In this document: one piece after another, positions 25,069-33,657 of the stretch | Numbering within the stretch: position 1 is the stretch's first letter | Layout of the letters: each line of letters starts with the position of its first letter | From: Flammeovirgaceae bacterium | Lineage (GTDB): Bacteria > Bacteroidota > Bacteroidia > Cytophagales > Cyclobacteriaceae | NCBI GenBank assembly: GCA_021299455.1 | Contig: JAJTGQ010000051.1 | Location: forward strand, 1 to 64,000 | Length of the DNA stretch: 64,000 nt | Direction: 5' to 3' | Notes under the pieces: model-generated | Databases searched by the model: none | Told to the model about the DNA's origin: nothing | The model's input: the letters and a program-made list of their open reading frames with translations, nothing else | Translations under genes and position numbers: made by a program

Positions 25069-25665
25069 TCAAAGAGCTATAAATTCAGGACAATCTATTC
25101 GAATGTCTAATGGCTTGAGCGGAAGATCTAGTAAAGTACATCGGTTGGCTGTTCCTCCTTTGTAAAAAGAGCAATTAAAGCAAGTGCGTTGTACGGAAAT
25201 AATATTCGACTTGTTCAATTCGTGTATCAGCGAGCTCACCATTTCCCAAACGACCTCTTTATTTGAACCTTTCATCTTTGAGATTAATTGCTGTAAGGGT
25301 AGGCCATAGGATTCCGTTTTTTCTACCATTTTTTTTCCGGAGGACGTAAGCTGAATACTGTAGCTTCGAGTATCTTCTAAGTCGTTGCTTTTCTTGATGA
25401 GTGATTTTTGATCGAGTGCCTTTACAGCATCGCTAATAGTGGGTTTGGTTACATTCATTTCCTTGGCCAGATAGCTTACCGTTAGGAATTTTTGATCATG
25501 GTATTTTAGAAAAATAAGGATTTGTATTTGAATGGGGCTAAGCGTGTGTTCTTTCGCCTGCTCCCAAAGCATTACCCGAAAGGCATTCGAAAGGCGCTCC
25601 AGCCCTGCTGCAATCTTAGCATCGATGTTGTTGTTTTGAAATTCCAGGTCAAAAAAACTGCTCAT
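25069..25665 (-). CDS. MarR-family regulator with C-terminal cysteine cluster
   Basis: 198 residues: a winged-helix core (LTVSYLAKEMNVTKPTISDA for the recognition helix, then LDQKSLIKKSNDLEDTRSYS for the wing) and a C-terminal extension after residue 155 with Cys162, Cys165, Cys176 and Cys192 (CxxC-x10-C-x15-C). Ordinary MarR proteins have 140-160 residues and lack this tail, which could bind zinc or an iron-sulfur cluster and sense oxidants or NO. It is fifth in the protoglobin operon, and the palindrome at 27956 is the likely operator. Confidence 0.88.
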   Translation of the reverse strand: MSSFFDLEFQNNNIDAKIAAGLERLSNAFRVMLWEQAKEHTLSPIQIQILIFLKYHDQKFLTVSYLAKEMNVTKPTISDAVKALDQKSLIKKSNDLEDTRSYSIQLTSSGKKMVEKTESYGLPLQQLISKMKGSNKEVVWEMVSSLIHELNKSNIISVQRTCFNCSFYKGGTANRCTLLDLPLKPLDIRIDCPEFIAL

Positions 25666-25711
25666 GGTGCAAATTCAGAAATAGTTGAAGGCTAAATTTA
25701 CTATTTCTCAG

Positions 25712-26332
25712 CTACTTCCCAGCTTTAATTGCCAGATGCGTTGTAATAGTTTCTTCCACTTTGTTCTGCGGCATTTCACCAAACCATCGACCCAAAATAG
25801 TTAGCTCTTGATCAAACAATATAAAAGATGGAGTGCCCCTTAGCCAGTTGCGAATAAAGGTATGCCCCACTTGGTCAAAATGCGAGAAATACTCTTTGAT
25901 TGCAAGCTTTGTTGGTTCAATTTCTGTATCAGGTGTTTTGTTGATAGCTACTAATTGTTGAGTAGCATTTTGCAGAGAAGTTTCGTTCAATAGATCATTT
26001 TTTGAAATCATCGAATCGAACAGAATCGGAAATGGCAAAGAAAACCCGGGTATCCCACTTTTAGCGAACACCTTTTTTGTCTCTCCAATCAGTTCACCCT
26101 TTTCCACCAGCAGTTGGGTGTGCTCAGCAGTGTTCCACTCGAAATCTTCAAACGCTGTGGACAGACCAAAAAAGGAGACTTGCTCATGGTATTTTTGGTA
26201 GAGTTTGTTCATCTGCGGAAACGCATGCAAAAAGCAACCTGGACAGTTTACCTGGAAGACGAGCATCAAATTAAGATGAGTGGGGAAGAATTCTCCCTGA
26301 ATCAATTTGCTGTATTGTATGTCTAGCTTCAT
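25712..26332 (-). CDS. Thioredoxin-fold (TlpA/peroxiredoxin-like) protein
   Basis: A 206-residue cytoplasmic thioredoxin-fold protein without signal peptide. NLMLVFQVNCPGCFLHAFPQ carries the redox pair Cys30-Pro-Gly-Cys33, and a cis-Pro region is seen at LRGTPSFILFDQELTILGRW. The insert between them (about residues 60-150) is longer than in thioredoxin. The unusual CPGC dipeptide suggests a redox potential different from CGPC. It starts 3 bp after the DUF2024 stop and so is co-translated with it; a thiol repair role beside the protoglobins is likely. Confidence 0.8.
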   Translation of the reverse strand: MKLDIQYSKLIQGEFFPTHLNLMLVFQVNCPGCFLHAFPQMNKLYQKYHEQVSFFGLSTAFEDFEWNTAEHTQLLVEKGELIGETKKVFAKSGIPGFSLPFPILFDSMISKNDLLNETSLQNATQQLVAINKTPDTEIEPTKLAIKEYFSHFDQVGHTFIRNWLRGTPSFILFDQELTILGRWFGEMPQNKVEETITTHLAIKAGK

Positions 26333-26335
26333 AGA

Positions 26336-26599
26336 TCAATTGCTGCAACCACGCAACTCAATAATATAGTAGCCTTGTTCCCGAATCAGTCTTTCTACGG
26401 TTTTCGTTGCCTGCTCGACATGACAAAGCCGACACTCCGTGGCTGTTAGCGTTTGGTGTTCCTCTCCTTTTAATTTTAGATATTCTTTCCCGTACTCATA
26501 AACAAGATCGCTGCTACTACTTTCAGGTACCAGAATATCGAAATTCATTAGTTGTCCATTTTTTCTGACAACATAAGTATCAAAAACATCTACTTTCAT
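26336..26599 (-). CDS. DUF2024-family small protein
   Basis: An 87-residue protein matching DUF2024: MKVDVFDTYVVRKNGQLMNF, DILVPES, YGKEYL, the Cys/His knot ECRLCHVEQA and the end GYYIIELRGC. The function of the family is unknown; the CxxCHxE motif could hold a metal. It sits 3 bp before the thioredoxin-like gene and 54 bp after the exported protoglobin gene, the gap being filled by a hairpin. Confidence 0.85.
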   Translation of the reverse strand: MKVDVFDTYVVRKNGQLMNFDILVPESSSSDLVYEYGKEYLKLKGEEHQTLTATECRLCHVEQATKTVERLIREQGYYIIELRGCSN

Positions 26600-26612
26600 A
26601 AGGGTAGTTATT

Positions 26613-26638
26613 AAAGGCTGATCAAACGATCAGCCTTT
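26613..26638 (-). terminator. Hairpin between protoglobin and DUF2024 genes
   Basis: Perfect 11-bp stem AAAGGCTGATC / GATCAGCCTTT with a 4-nt loop. In the minus direction it is followed by AATAAC and so is a weak terminator or processing/stability hairpin that may lower expression of the downstream genes. Confidence 0.6.
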
Positions 26639-26653
26639 GTTATTAAATACTTT

Positions 26654-27310
26654 TTAAAATTCACCTTTGTTTATATAAGGTTGCCCCCAAAGAATAGATT
26701 GCAACAGAACTGATTTTACCCAAGCCGCATGCATTTTTTCTACGTCCTGAGCGCTGCTTCCCGTTTTTGCTAGAAACGGTTTTAATGTTGTGGTGACAGG
26801 TATAGTTAACGCAGGAATGTAACGGTAGTTAATGATCGGCACTGAGTTTACATTATCAGTCTTGTTTTTCTTGATGGAGTGATGGCGCAGACCAATTTCG
26901 TGTTGATAGTCGAGCCATTTCTGGTCGTAGTTAGCTTCTGCCGTTTGCACGATCCACATTGCAAAACGCTCACGAACTTTCGCTAAATAGTCACCATCTG
27001 GTTTTCCGGTTGTTTTATTCCCAAAAAAATATACGAGTTGTGGGGTAGAGGCAACAAACCCGTACCAGACATCCAATATCTCATTGGTTTGACCTTTTAA
27101 AATATCGTGCGACATCCGTAGGTATTTGACGTCTTCTTCTCCAAACAATAGAGCCTGTTGAAGCAGCTTCAGTTCATCCAATGAAACAGGTGATTTTTTT
27201 ACTTGACTTGTGCCGTACGTATATCCAGCAGGAACTTTTGATTGTTGTGCAAGGCCATTCAAGACCATGGCGGACATTAACAAGAAGGGGAGAATTGCTT
27301 TCATTTTCAT
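26654..27310 (-). CDS. Protoglobin with signal peptide (exported)
   Basis: A 218-residue globin of the protoglobin family with an added Sec signal peptide (MKMKAILPFLLMSAMVLNGLA, cleavage before QQ). The globin part aligns throughout with the neighbour at 27340: SPVSLDELKLLQQALLFGEE, then VWYGFV, then YQHEIGLRHHSIKKNKTDNV, where a His of the GLRHH motif (143/144) is the expected heme ligand. Protoglobins bind O2, CO and NO and are normally cytoplasmic. An exported form would need heme in the periplasm. It is second in the operon, 29 bp after the first protoglobin. Confidence 0.88.
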   Translation of the reverse strand: MKMKAILPFLLMSAMVLNGLAQQSKVPAGYTYGTSQVKKSPVSLDELKLLQQALLFGEEDVKYLRMSHDILKGQTNEILDVWYGFVASTPQLVYFFGNKTTGKPDGDYLAKVRERFAMWIVQTAEANYDQKWLDYQHEIGLRHHSIKKNKTDNVNSVPIINYRYIPALTIPVTTTLKPFLAKTGSSAQDVEKMHAAWVKSVLLQSILWGQPYINKGEF

Positions 27311-27339
27311 AAAATTTACTTTTAGGGTTAAACAATTGA

Positions 27340-27918
27340 TTAGAACTCGTTTTTATTGATGTAGGGATGAGTCCAAAGAATAACGGTAAGCGTAACTGCT
27401 TTAAACCAGGCAGCATGCATTTTCTCTACAGTGCCCCCATCATGCCCTTTGTTAGCAAGAAATGATTTGATGGTTGCCGTGATAGGGAAAATGAATGCCA
27501 CCATGTAGCGATAGTGTATGATAGGTTCAGCATCTACCTGGTCTGTTTTGTTCTTTTTAGCTGTGTGGTGTCGCAGTGCAATTTCATGTTGATAGTTGAG
27601 CCAAGTTTGGTCGTACGGTTTAGTACACAAATCCATGATCCATTGCCCGAATCTGGCACGCACTGCTGTCAGGTATTCCATGTTTGGCTTTTCATTCTTT
27701 CCGAAGTAGTGCACTAGGTGAGCGTTTCCGCCAACGAAGCCATACCACAGGTCCAGCACCTTGTCCGTTTGGTCTAGCAGTACTTCTCCTGCTAAGAGCA
27801 GGTATTTTTCATCGTCTGCGTCAAAAAGCACCGTCTTTTTCAGCAGTTCTAAATCCGCAATACTTACGGGTGATTGCGGCACTTGCCCATAGGCATAACC
27901 CTTGATGGTTGATTCCAT
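27340..27918 (-). CDS. Protoglobin (cytoplasmic)
   Basis: A 192-residue stand-alone protoglobin: SPVSIADLELLKKTVLFDAD, DLWYGFVGGNAHLVHYFG, and YQHEIALRHHTAKKNKTDQV, with the proximal heme His expected at 117/118. It has no signal peptide and no signalling domain, so it is a gas-binding or NO/O2 chemistry protein rather than a globin-coupled sensor. First gene of the minus-strand operon, transcribed from a full-consensus promoter carrying a palindrome between its two boxes. Confidence 0.9.
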   Translation of the reverse strand: MESTIKGYAYGQVPQSPVSIADLELLKKTVLFDADDEKYLLLAGEVLLDQTDKVLDLWYGFVGGNAHLVHYFGKNEKPNMEYLTAVRARFGQWIMDLCTKPYDQTWLNYQHEIALRHHTAKKNKTDQVDAEPIIHYRYMVAFIFPITATIKSFLANKGHDGGTVEKMHAAWFKAVTLTVILWTHPYINKNEF

Positions 27919-27949
27919 AGTGTTTTGTTTTAAGTGAATAATAATGACA

Positions 27950-27980
27950 CAAATATAGTAAGGAATCCTAACTAAACAAA
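27950..27980 (-). promoter_or_regulatory. Protoglobin operon promoter with embedded MarR-type operator
   Basis: On the minus strand TTTG (27980-27977), a 19-bp spacer and TATATTTG (27957-27950) make a perfect Bacteroidota promoter. The spacer holds the near-palindrome TAGTAAGGAATCCTAACTA (27956-27974; 8 of 9 half-site positions pair), the size and shape of a MarR operator. Binding there would block RNA polymerase. Confidence 0.7.
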
Positions 27981-28053
27981 TTTTCTGCTTTATTTTGAAT
28001 CGGGAAGCTTGGTTAGGGTTTCTTTTGGGCTACAGCAAACTTGGGGTAGTGCC

Positions 28054-28124
28054 CGCCTCAGTACCCCATTTCTACGCTTCGGTTATATTCTGACCACACG
28101 GCTGTCTAAAGCTTTTCACTTTTG
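28054..28124 (+). promoter_or_regulatory. Predicted LytTR sites and promoter of the efflux operon
   Basis: CGCCTCAGTA at 28054-28063 and CGCTTCGGTT at 28075-28084 are direct repeats exactly 21 bp apart. CACTTTTG at 28117-28124, 42 bp after the second repeat start, fits a weak -7 box. There is no TTTG at -33, as expected for an activator-dependent promoter. The same arrangement is at 36176 and, decayed, at 22650. Confidence 0.65.
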
Positions 28125-28144
28125 AGCAACAAAAGAGAAAAACT

Positions 28145-29221
28145 ATGAAACAGTCTATCAAAATTATCATTGCCGTTGTTATTGTCGGTTTAGCTGCAGG
28201 TGTTTTAGCCTGGCAGTTAAGAAATAGTCAAAACACTAAGCTTCGTGAGGCAAAGGAGGCACAAGTACCCATTCCTACTACGGTAGAATCACTTCAGCTA
28301 TTGCCCCAAACAATATCGGGTGGGTTTTCTGTTCAGGGTATCACCCAGCCCTTTCAAGAAGTGGTGGTAGCCAGCGAGGCCACCGGCAAGATTTCTCAAT
28401 TATATGTCAAGCAAGGTGATGTGGTCAAGGCGGGCGCAATACTTTGTAAGGTAGACGCCACGCTGAAAGAAATTGAATTGAAATCGGCCAATGTGCAATA
28501 CGATAAAGCAAAGAATGATTACGAAAAATATTTACGGTTACAAGCTGCCAATAATACATCAACGGCAGAAGTGGAAAATGCCCATTTACAAATGATGCAG
28601 TGGGGATACAACGTAAATTCACTCGAGCAACAAATCAAAGAAAGTTCAGTTCATGCGCCCTTCACGGGAATGATTGTTGAAAAACTGGCGGACGTTGGTG
28701 GTTATCTCCAAGTTGGCACACCGGTAGTTAATCTCATTGATATTGAAAAGTTAAAGGCGCTGCTATGGCTGGATGAAAAAGCGATTGCTTCGATTAAGAT
28801 TGGCAATCAAGTGAGAATACGACTTGATGCCATGCGCGATGTTTTGATTTTAGGGAAAGTAATTTTTGTGAACCCCAAAGCCAATGAGTCGGGAAAGTTT
28901 CAAGTGCACGTTGAGTTTAATAACACCATGAACGCCAAGGCGGGAATGACCCTCCGCGCTTTCTTTCAAGAAGAGAGTACAACCGATGTGTTATTGATTC
29001 CTAAAAGCGCGCTGGTACTGAATAGTGTAACTCCTGCCGTTTTTGTTTTGGAAGGAAACAAAGCACGTCTTCAACCTGTAGCCCTGGGTAACTCCCGCGA
29101 AAATCAAGTGGAAGTAACGCAAGGTATTGCAGCAAACACGACAATAGTAGCCAGAGGTGTTGAGAATGTGATTGAGGGAATGATTCTAACAATTGCCAAC
29201 ACAACCAATTCAAATAAATAA
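28145..29221 (+). CDS. RND efflux periplasmic adaptor (HlyD/AcrA family)
   Basis: 358 residues: an N-terminal membrane anchor (about 6-23), a lipoyl-like half (GKISQLYVKQGDVVKAGAIL), a helical hairpin (about 110-165), the second lipoyl half (HAPFTGMIVEKLADVGGYLQ), then beta-barrel and membrane-proximal domains. It links the pump to the outer-membrane channel. It starts 61 bp after the predicted LytTR sites and 20 bp after the -7-like box; the fused pump gene follows after 8 bp. Confidence 0.92.
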   Translation: MKQSIKIIIAVVIVGLAAGVLAWQLRNSQNTKLREAKEAQVPIPTTVESLQLLPQTISGGFSVQGITQPFQEVVVASEATGKISQLYVKQGDVVKAGAILCKVDATLKEIELKSANVQYDKAKNDYEKYLRLQAANNTSTAEVENAHLQMMQWGYNVNSLEQQIKESSVHAPFTGMIVEKLADVGGYLQVGTPVVNLIDIEKLKALLWLDEKAIASIKIGNQVRIRLDAMRDVLILGKVIFVNPKANESGKFQVHVEFNNTMNAKAGMTLRAFFQEESTTDVLLIPKSALVLNSVTPAVFVLEGNKARLQPVALGNSRENQVEVTQGIAANTTIVARGVENVIEGMILTIANTTNSNK

Positions 29222-29229
29222 TCCCGTTT

Positions 29230-32200
29230 ATGTCAATAGTAGAGATATCAATTAAGCGCCCACTTATTGTAGTGGTCATCTTCATCATCTTAGGGTTGGG
29301 TGGAATATTCGCCTACCAAAAATTGAACTACGAACTTTTGCCAAAGTTTAACATCGCTTATGTCAGCATTGGCACACTGTACCCGGGGGCATCTCCGGCA
29401 GAGATTGAGCAATCGATTACCAAACCGCTAGAGGAGGCTGTTGCCAGTGTAGAAAAGGTAAAGCGGATCACCAGCAGCAGCAATCCTGATTTTTCACTGA
29501 TCAACATCGAGTTTATTTATGGAGCTGAAGTTGAGCAGTCATTTCAGGAGGTACAACGCAAAGTGAACGAAGTAGTGGACAGGCTTCCCGCGCAAGCAAA
29601 GAAGCCGGTGGTGAGCAAATTCAATATCAACGAAGTTCCAGTGATCAAGGCAGCCGCTTCCGCAGACATCGGCAACGATGAATTGTCCGCATTGCTAAAG
29701 AACCAAATCAAACCACAACTCGCGCGGTTGAAGGGGATGGGAAAAATTGATTTTATCGGATTGGAAGAGAAGGAATACATCGTGCAGATTAGTCCGGAAA
29801 AAATAAAGCATTACCACATTTCTGTTTCACAAATTGTAGCATCCCTAGAGCAAGCTGAAATCAACGTGCCTGCCGGCAACGTCACCTCCAATGGTTATCA
29901 ACAAGGTATTCGTGTTACCGGTAAAGTAACCAACATTGAACAGTTGAGAAATACACTTATCGCTAGCGGGGCGAAAAGTGATATTAGGTTAGCGGATGTT
30001 GCGGAAATTGTGCGCTATGCCAAGAAAAAGGAAACAACCAGTCGCTTAGATGGAAAAAGCATTGTAGGCCTTATTTTATTTAAACAAAACAATGCCAACG
30101 CGGTAGAGATGAGTGCGCAAATTCAAGATAAGTTAAAAGAGTTGGAACAAACCTATGCCGATAAGAAGCTAACGTTTGCCATTGCACAAGACGGTTCGGT
30201 ATTCACTACTGCCTCTGCTACGGCCGTGAAGGTTGATTTGCTATTGGCCATCGGTTTGGTGGCGCTGGTGATGTTGGTTTTTCTTCACAGCATGCGGAGT
30301 TCTATGATTGTACTTGTTTCGTTGCCTGCCTCATTGTTGAGTACAATCATCTTCATGTATTTTCTGGGTTACACCTTAAACCTGATGACGTTGCTTGCAA
30401 TGAGTTTGGTGGTGGGCATATTGGTCGATGATTCGATTGTGGTGTTGGAAAATATTTACCGCCACTTAGAGATGGGTAAAGATAAAATCAAAGCCACTAT
30501 TGATGGACGCGAAGAAATTGGGTTTACCGCTTTTGCGATTACTCTTGTCGATGTGGTTGTCTTTCTTCCGCTCGCATTGACAGGAGGATTGGTGGGTGAT
30601 ATTGTGCGCGAGTTTGCCATGGTGATTGTAATCAGCACCTTGTTTAGTTTGATTGTTTGCTTCACCATCACACCGATGTTGGCCAGCCGCTTTGGTCAGC
30701 TCGAGCATTTATCGGCTGCGACTTGGGCAGGCCGATTTGGATTGTGGTTTGAAAAATACTTTAAAGCATTGGAAGAGGGATACGGCAAACTATTGCAATG
30801 GTCTCTTCAAAATAAAATGAAAGTAATTGCGCTGGCGTTTGGCTTGTTTGTGGCCTCGCTACTATTACCCATACTGGGTTATGTTGGCAGTGAGTTTGCA
30901 CCACGCATCGACCGCGGTGAAATGGCCGTGACTGTTCAATTGCCTACCGGAACTACGTTGTTGGAAACGGAATCGTTTAGCAAAAAAATAGAGACCAATT
31001 TGACAAAACAATTCCCTGAAATTACCCGCATTATGGTAAACCACGGAGTAGCAGCCGAAGCATGGGGAGCACCCGAAGAGAGGAACTTCGAATTCAGCCT
31101 CAACTTTCAAAGCAAAGAGAAGCGTACTAAGTCTATTCAACAATTGGGTAGAGAAATCCAACGAAGTATTTTATCGTCTCCCGGCACAAAAGTGAAGATA
31201 GCCATGATTGGCTTATTCGGCACAGCCGATGAGGCACCGGTTCAATTATTAGTAAGCGGAACAGATCGCGAAAAAGTGAGTAAGATTTCCCAGGAGTTGG
31301 CTTCTGCTATGCGTTCGATTGAAGGCACCTATGACATTCGCATCAGCGGCAAAGCACGAAAATACGATGTGCAAATCATTCCCGACAAGGACAAAATGGC
31401 GCGGTTTGGTGTAAACGCTACCGACCTCGGCACCGCTGTTCGCATTGCCATGGTAGGTTATGATGAATTGAAGATAGAAGAGAAGACCGAGAGCGTTCCT
31501 ATTCGCATCACGCTGAATCCTGCTGCAAAACAAGACATCAATACGTTAATGCAATTAGAAGTGTACAGTTCATCTGGTCAACTTGTTGAATTGGGGCAAG
31601 TGGCAAGGATTGAACCGTTAAGCACACCGGCTATGCTGGAGCGCACCAACAAGAATGGATCGGTGACGATTTTTTGTGGAGTGGCAGGTCGGCCTGTTGG
31701 TGATGTAGGTGAGGACATAAAAATCGTCATTGCACAACTCAAAGATGTACAAGGTGTATCGTTAGATTTTCAAGGCGACTTAGCGAATCAAGATGACAGT
31801 TTTGGCTCGCTCGGGCTTGCCTTTGGCGCGGGCATTTTGCTCATGTATTTTATCATGGTGGCGTTGTACAATTCATGGATCGATCCTTTTGTCGTATTGT
31901 TTTCTATTCCACTCGCGGTGATTGGCGCATTGCTTGCTTTGGGCCTTACGGGCGAGAGCATCAACATCTTTTCCATTTTCGGAATGATCATGATGACGGG
32001 GCTGGTGGCCAAGAACGGCATTTTATTGGTCGATCGCATCAACCAAAATTTAGCATCAGGGGAATCACTGGCGAACGCCATTGAGGAAAGTGGCAAGACG
32101 AGACTGCGACCGATCATGATGACCACCATCGCCATGGTGTTGGGTATGTTGCCGATTGCCATCGCGAAGGGCAACGGAGCGGAAGTGAAAAACGGATTGG

Positions 32201-33657
32201 CCTGGGCGATTATGGGCGGGCTCACCAGCAGCATGTTTCTTACACTTGTGATTGTGCCGGTGGTGTATGCCATCATTCACAATTTAACAGCAAAGTTCAA
32301 CAAGGTTCACCCCATGTTGGTGAAAGCGGCAGCGGTTGCGATCATTCTCTTTTTCAACCTCCTTCCAACATCGTCTGTGCAAGCACAAGACACGTTGCAG
32401 CTTTCTGTAAAAAGTGCCTTGGCAATGGGCATGGAAAACAACGCGGCCGTGCGAATAGCAAAACTAGAGCCGTTGAAGCAACAAGCCTTACAGCGCGAAG
32501 CTTTTAGTTATCGGCTGCCACAATTGAATGGCTTTGGGAATTACCTTCATGCTACGCAGATTCCGGTTGTGTTTTTTCCTTCGCTTTCGGCAGATCCGGC
32601 TACCGGTGAATTGATCTTTGGTCCTGTGCAAGCCATTAAAGCGGGGAGCAACCATGCCATCACCGCAGGGGTGAATGCATCTTTTGACCTGATCAATTTA
32701 CAAACCTCTTCAAACATTAAGCAAGCAGCGATCAGCAGCGAAATTGCCCAAAAGAAGGTGAGAGCCTCCGAGCAACAAGTCGCTTATGAGATTAAGAAAA
32801 CATATAACGATATCTTGTTTATTAAATCGCAGCGCAAGGTGGTAGAAGAGTCGATGACAAGATACGCCTTGGCGCTTGCGTTTCAACGGGGCATGTTGTC
32901 AAATGGCTTTGCCATCCCCAACGATACCCTTCGCGTTTTTACGGATAGGCAAGTACAAGAATTGGATTTGATTCAGCTTCGCTATGCAGAAGATAATTTA
33001 TTGAACCTGCTCCGCTATCAATTGGGTTTGAAAGCCAAAACGTTAATCAAGTTAACCGATGAAGATTTCTCGTATGACGTAAGTGAAGATAAACGCGACC
33101 CGAACTTTGTAAATCGGGCAGACTTGGCTGTGTACCAATCTCAACTTACGTTGGCTAAGCAGAGTTTGCGCGTGGCCCAATCTGCCAGCTTGCCCATCCT
33201 TTCACTCACGGGCAACTGGCAACTGCAAGGGCAAGATGAACGATTAAATCTTGCGACCTGGAAATTCCCCCAAAGTTCCTACGTAGGCGCGAGCATCACT
33301 ATTCCATTGTTCAATGGCTTTAGACGCGAAGCAAGAACACAGCAGGCCAATGTGGATATACAGCAAAGCACGTTGCTATACCAAGATGCCATTAACAGGT
33401 CGTTGCTCGAGTATGAACAGCAACTGAACAAGTATGAAGAGCTGCAGCGAAAATTAGCTGTTCAAAAACAAGTGGTTGAATCGGCACAACGCGCTCTTGC
33501 TTCACAAGCCGATCGGTACAAAAAAGGTTTAGTAAAGTGGTTGGAAGTGAAAGATTCTGAATTGGTGTTAACTCAGGCGCAATTTGGTATTGCAAGTATT
33601 CAGATGCAACTCAACAGTACTTTTATTGAACTTGAAAAAATTAATCCTAGCAAATGA
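29230..33657 (+). CDS. RND efflux pump fused in frame to a TolC-like channel
   Basis: A single 1475-codon frame. Residues 1-1028 are a complete HAE1/AcrB-type pump: N-terminal helix, two porter halves and the proton-relay Asp pair in GILVDDSIVVLENIYRH of TM4. From Met1029 (ATG at 32314) comes a signal-peptide-like segment (MLVKAAAVAIILFFNLLPTS, then SVQAQ), followed by about 420 residues of TolC/OEP architecture with two long helical repeats. Three possibilities: a true covalent fusion, cleavage of the internal signal, or internal initiation giving two proteins. The adaptor precedes it and a barrel gene overlaps its stop by 4 bp. Confidence 0.93.
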   Translation: MSIVEISIKRPLIVVVIFIILGLGGIFAYQKLNYELLPKFNIAYVSIGTLYPGASPAEIEQSITKPLEEAVASVEKVKRITSSSNPDFSLINIEFIYGAEVEQSFQEVQRKVNEVVDRLPAQAKKPVVSKFNINEVPVIKAAASADIGNDELSALLKNQIKPQLARLKGMGKIDFIGLEEKEYIVQISPEKIKHYHISVSQIVASLEQAEINVPAGNVTSNGYQQGIRVTGKVTNIEQLRNTLIASGAKSDIRLADVAEIVRYAKKKETTSRLDGKSIVGLILFKQNNANAVEMSAQIQDKLKELEQTYADKKLTFAIAQDGSVFTTASATAVKVDLLLAIGLVALVMLVFLHSMRSSMIVLVSLPASLLSTIIFMYFLGYTLNLMTLLAMSLVVGILVDDSIVVLENIYRHLEMGKDKIKATIDGREEIGFTAFAITLVDVVVFLPLALTGGLVGDIVREFAMVIVISTLFSLIVCFTITPMLASRFGQLEHLSAATWAGRFGLWFEKYFKALEEGYGKLLQWSLQNKMKVIALAFGLFVASLLLPILGYVGSEFAPRIDRGEMAVTVQLPTGTTLLETESFSKKIETNLTKQFPEITRIMVNHGVAAEAWGAPEERNFEFSLNFQSKEKRTKSIQQLGREIQRSILSSPGTKVKIAMIGLFGTADEAPVQLLVSGTDREKVSKISQELASAMRSIEGTYDIRISGKARKYDVQIIPDKDKMARFGVNATDLGTAVRIAMVGYDELKIEEKTESVPIRITLNPAAKQDINTLMQLEVYSSSGQLVELGQVARIEPLSTPAMLERTNKNGSVTIFCGVAGRPVGDVGEDIKIVIAQLKDVQGVSLDFQGDLANQDDSFGSLGLAFGAGILLMYFIMVALYNSWIDPFVVLFSIPLAVIGALLALGLTGESINIFSIFGMIMMTGLVAKNGILLVDRINQNLASGESLANAIEESGKTRLRPIMMTTIAMVLGMLPIAIAKGNGAEVKNGLAWAIMGGLTSSMFLTLVIVPVVYAIIHNLTAKFNKVHPMLVKAAAVAIILFFNLLPTSSVQAQDTLQLSVKSALAMGMENNAAVRIAKLEPLKQQALQREAFSYRLPQLNGFGNYLHATQIPVVFFPSLSADPATGELIFGPVQAIKAGSNHAITAGVNASFDLINLQTSSNIKQAAISSEIAQKKVRASEQQVAYEIKKTYNDILFIKSQRKVVEESMTRYALALAFQRGMLSNGFAIPNDTLRVFTDRQVQELDLIQLRYAEDNLLNLLRYQLGLKAKTLIKLTDEDFSYDVSEDKRDPNFVNRADLAVYQSQLTLAKQSLRVAQSASLPILSLTGNWQLQGQDERLNLATWKFPQSSYVGASITIPLFNGFRREARTQQANVDIQQSTLLYQDAINRSLLEYEQQLNKYEELQRKLAVQKQVVESAQRALASQADRYKKGLVKWLEVKDSELVLTQAQFGIASIQMQLNSTFIELEKINPSK

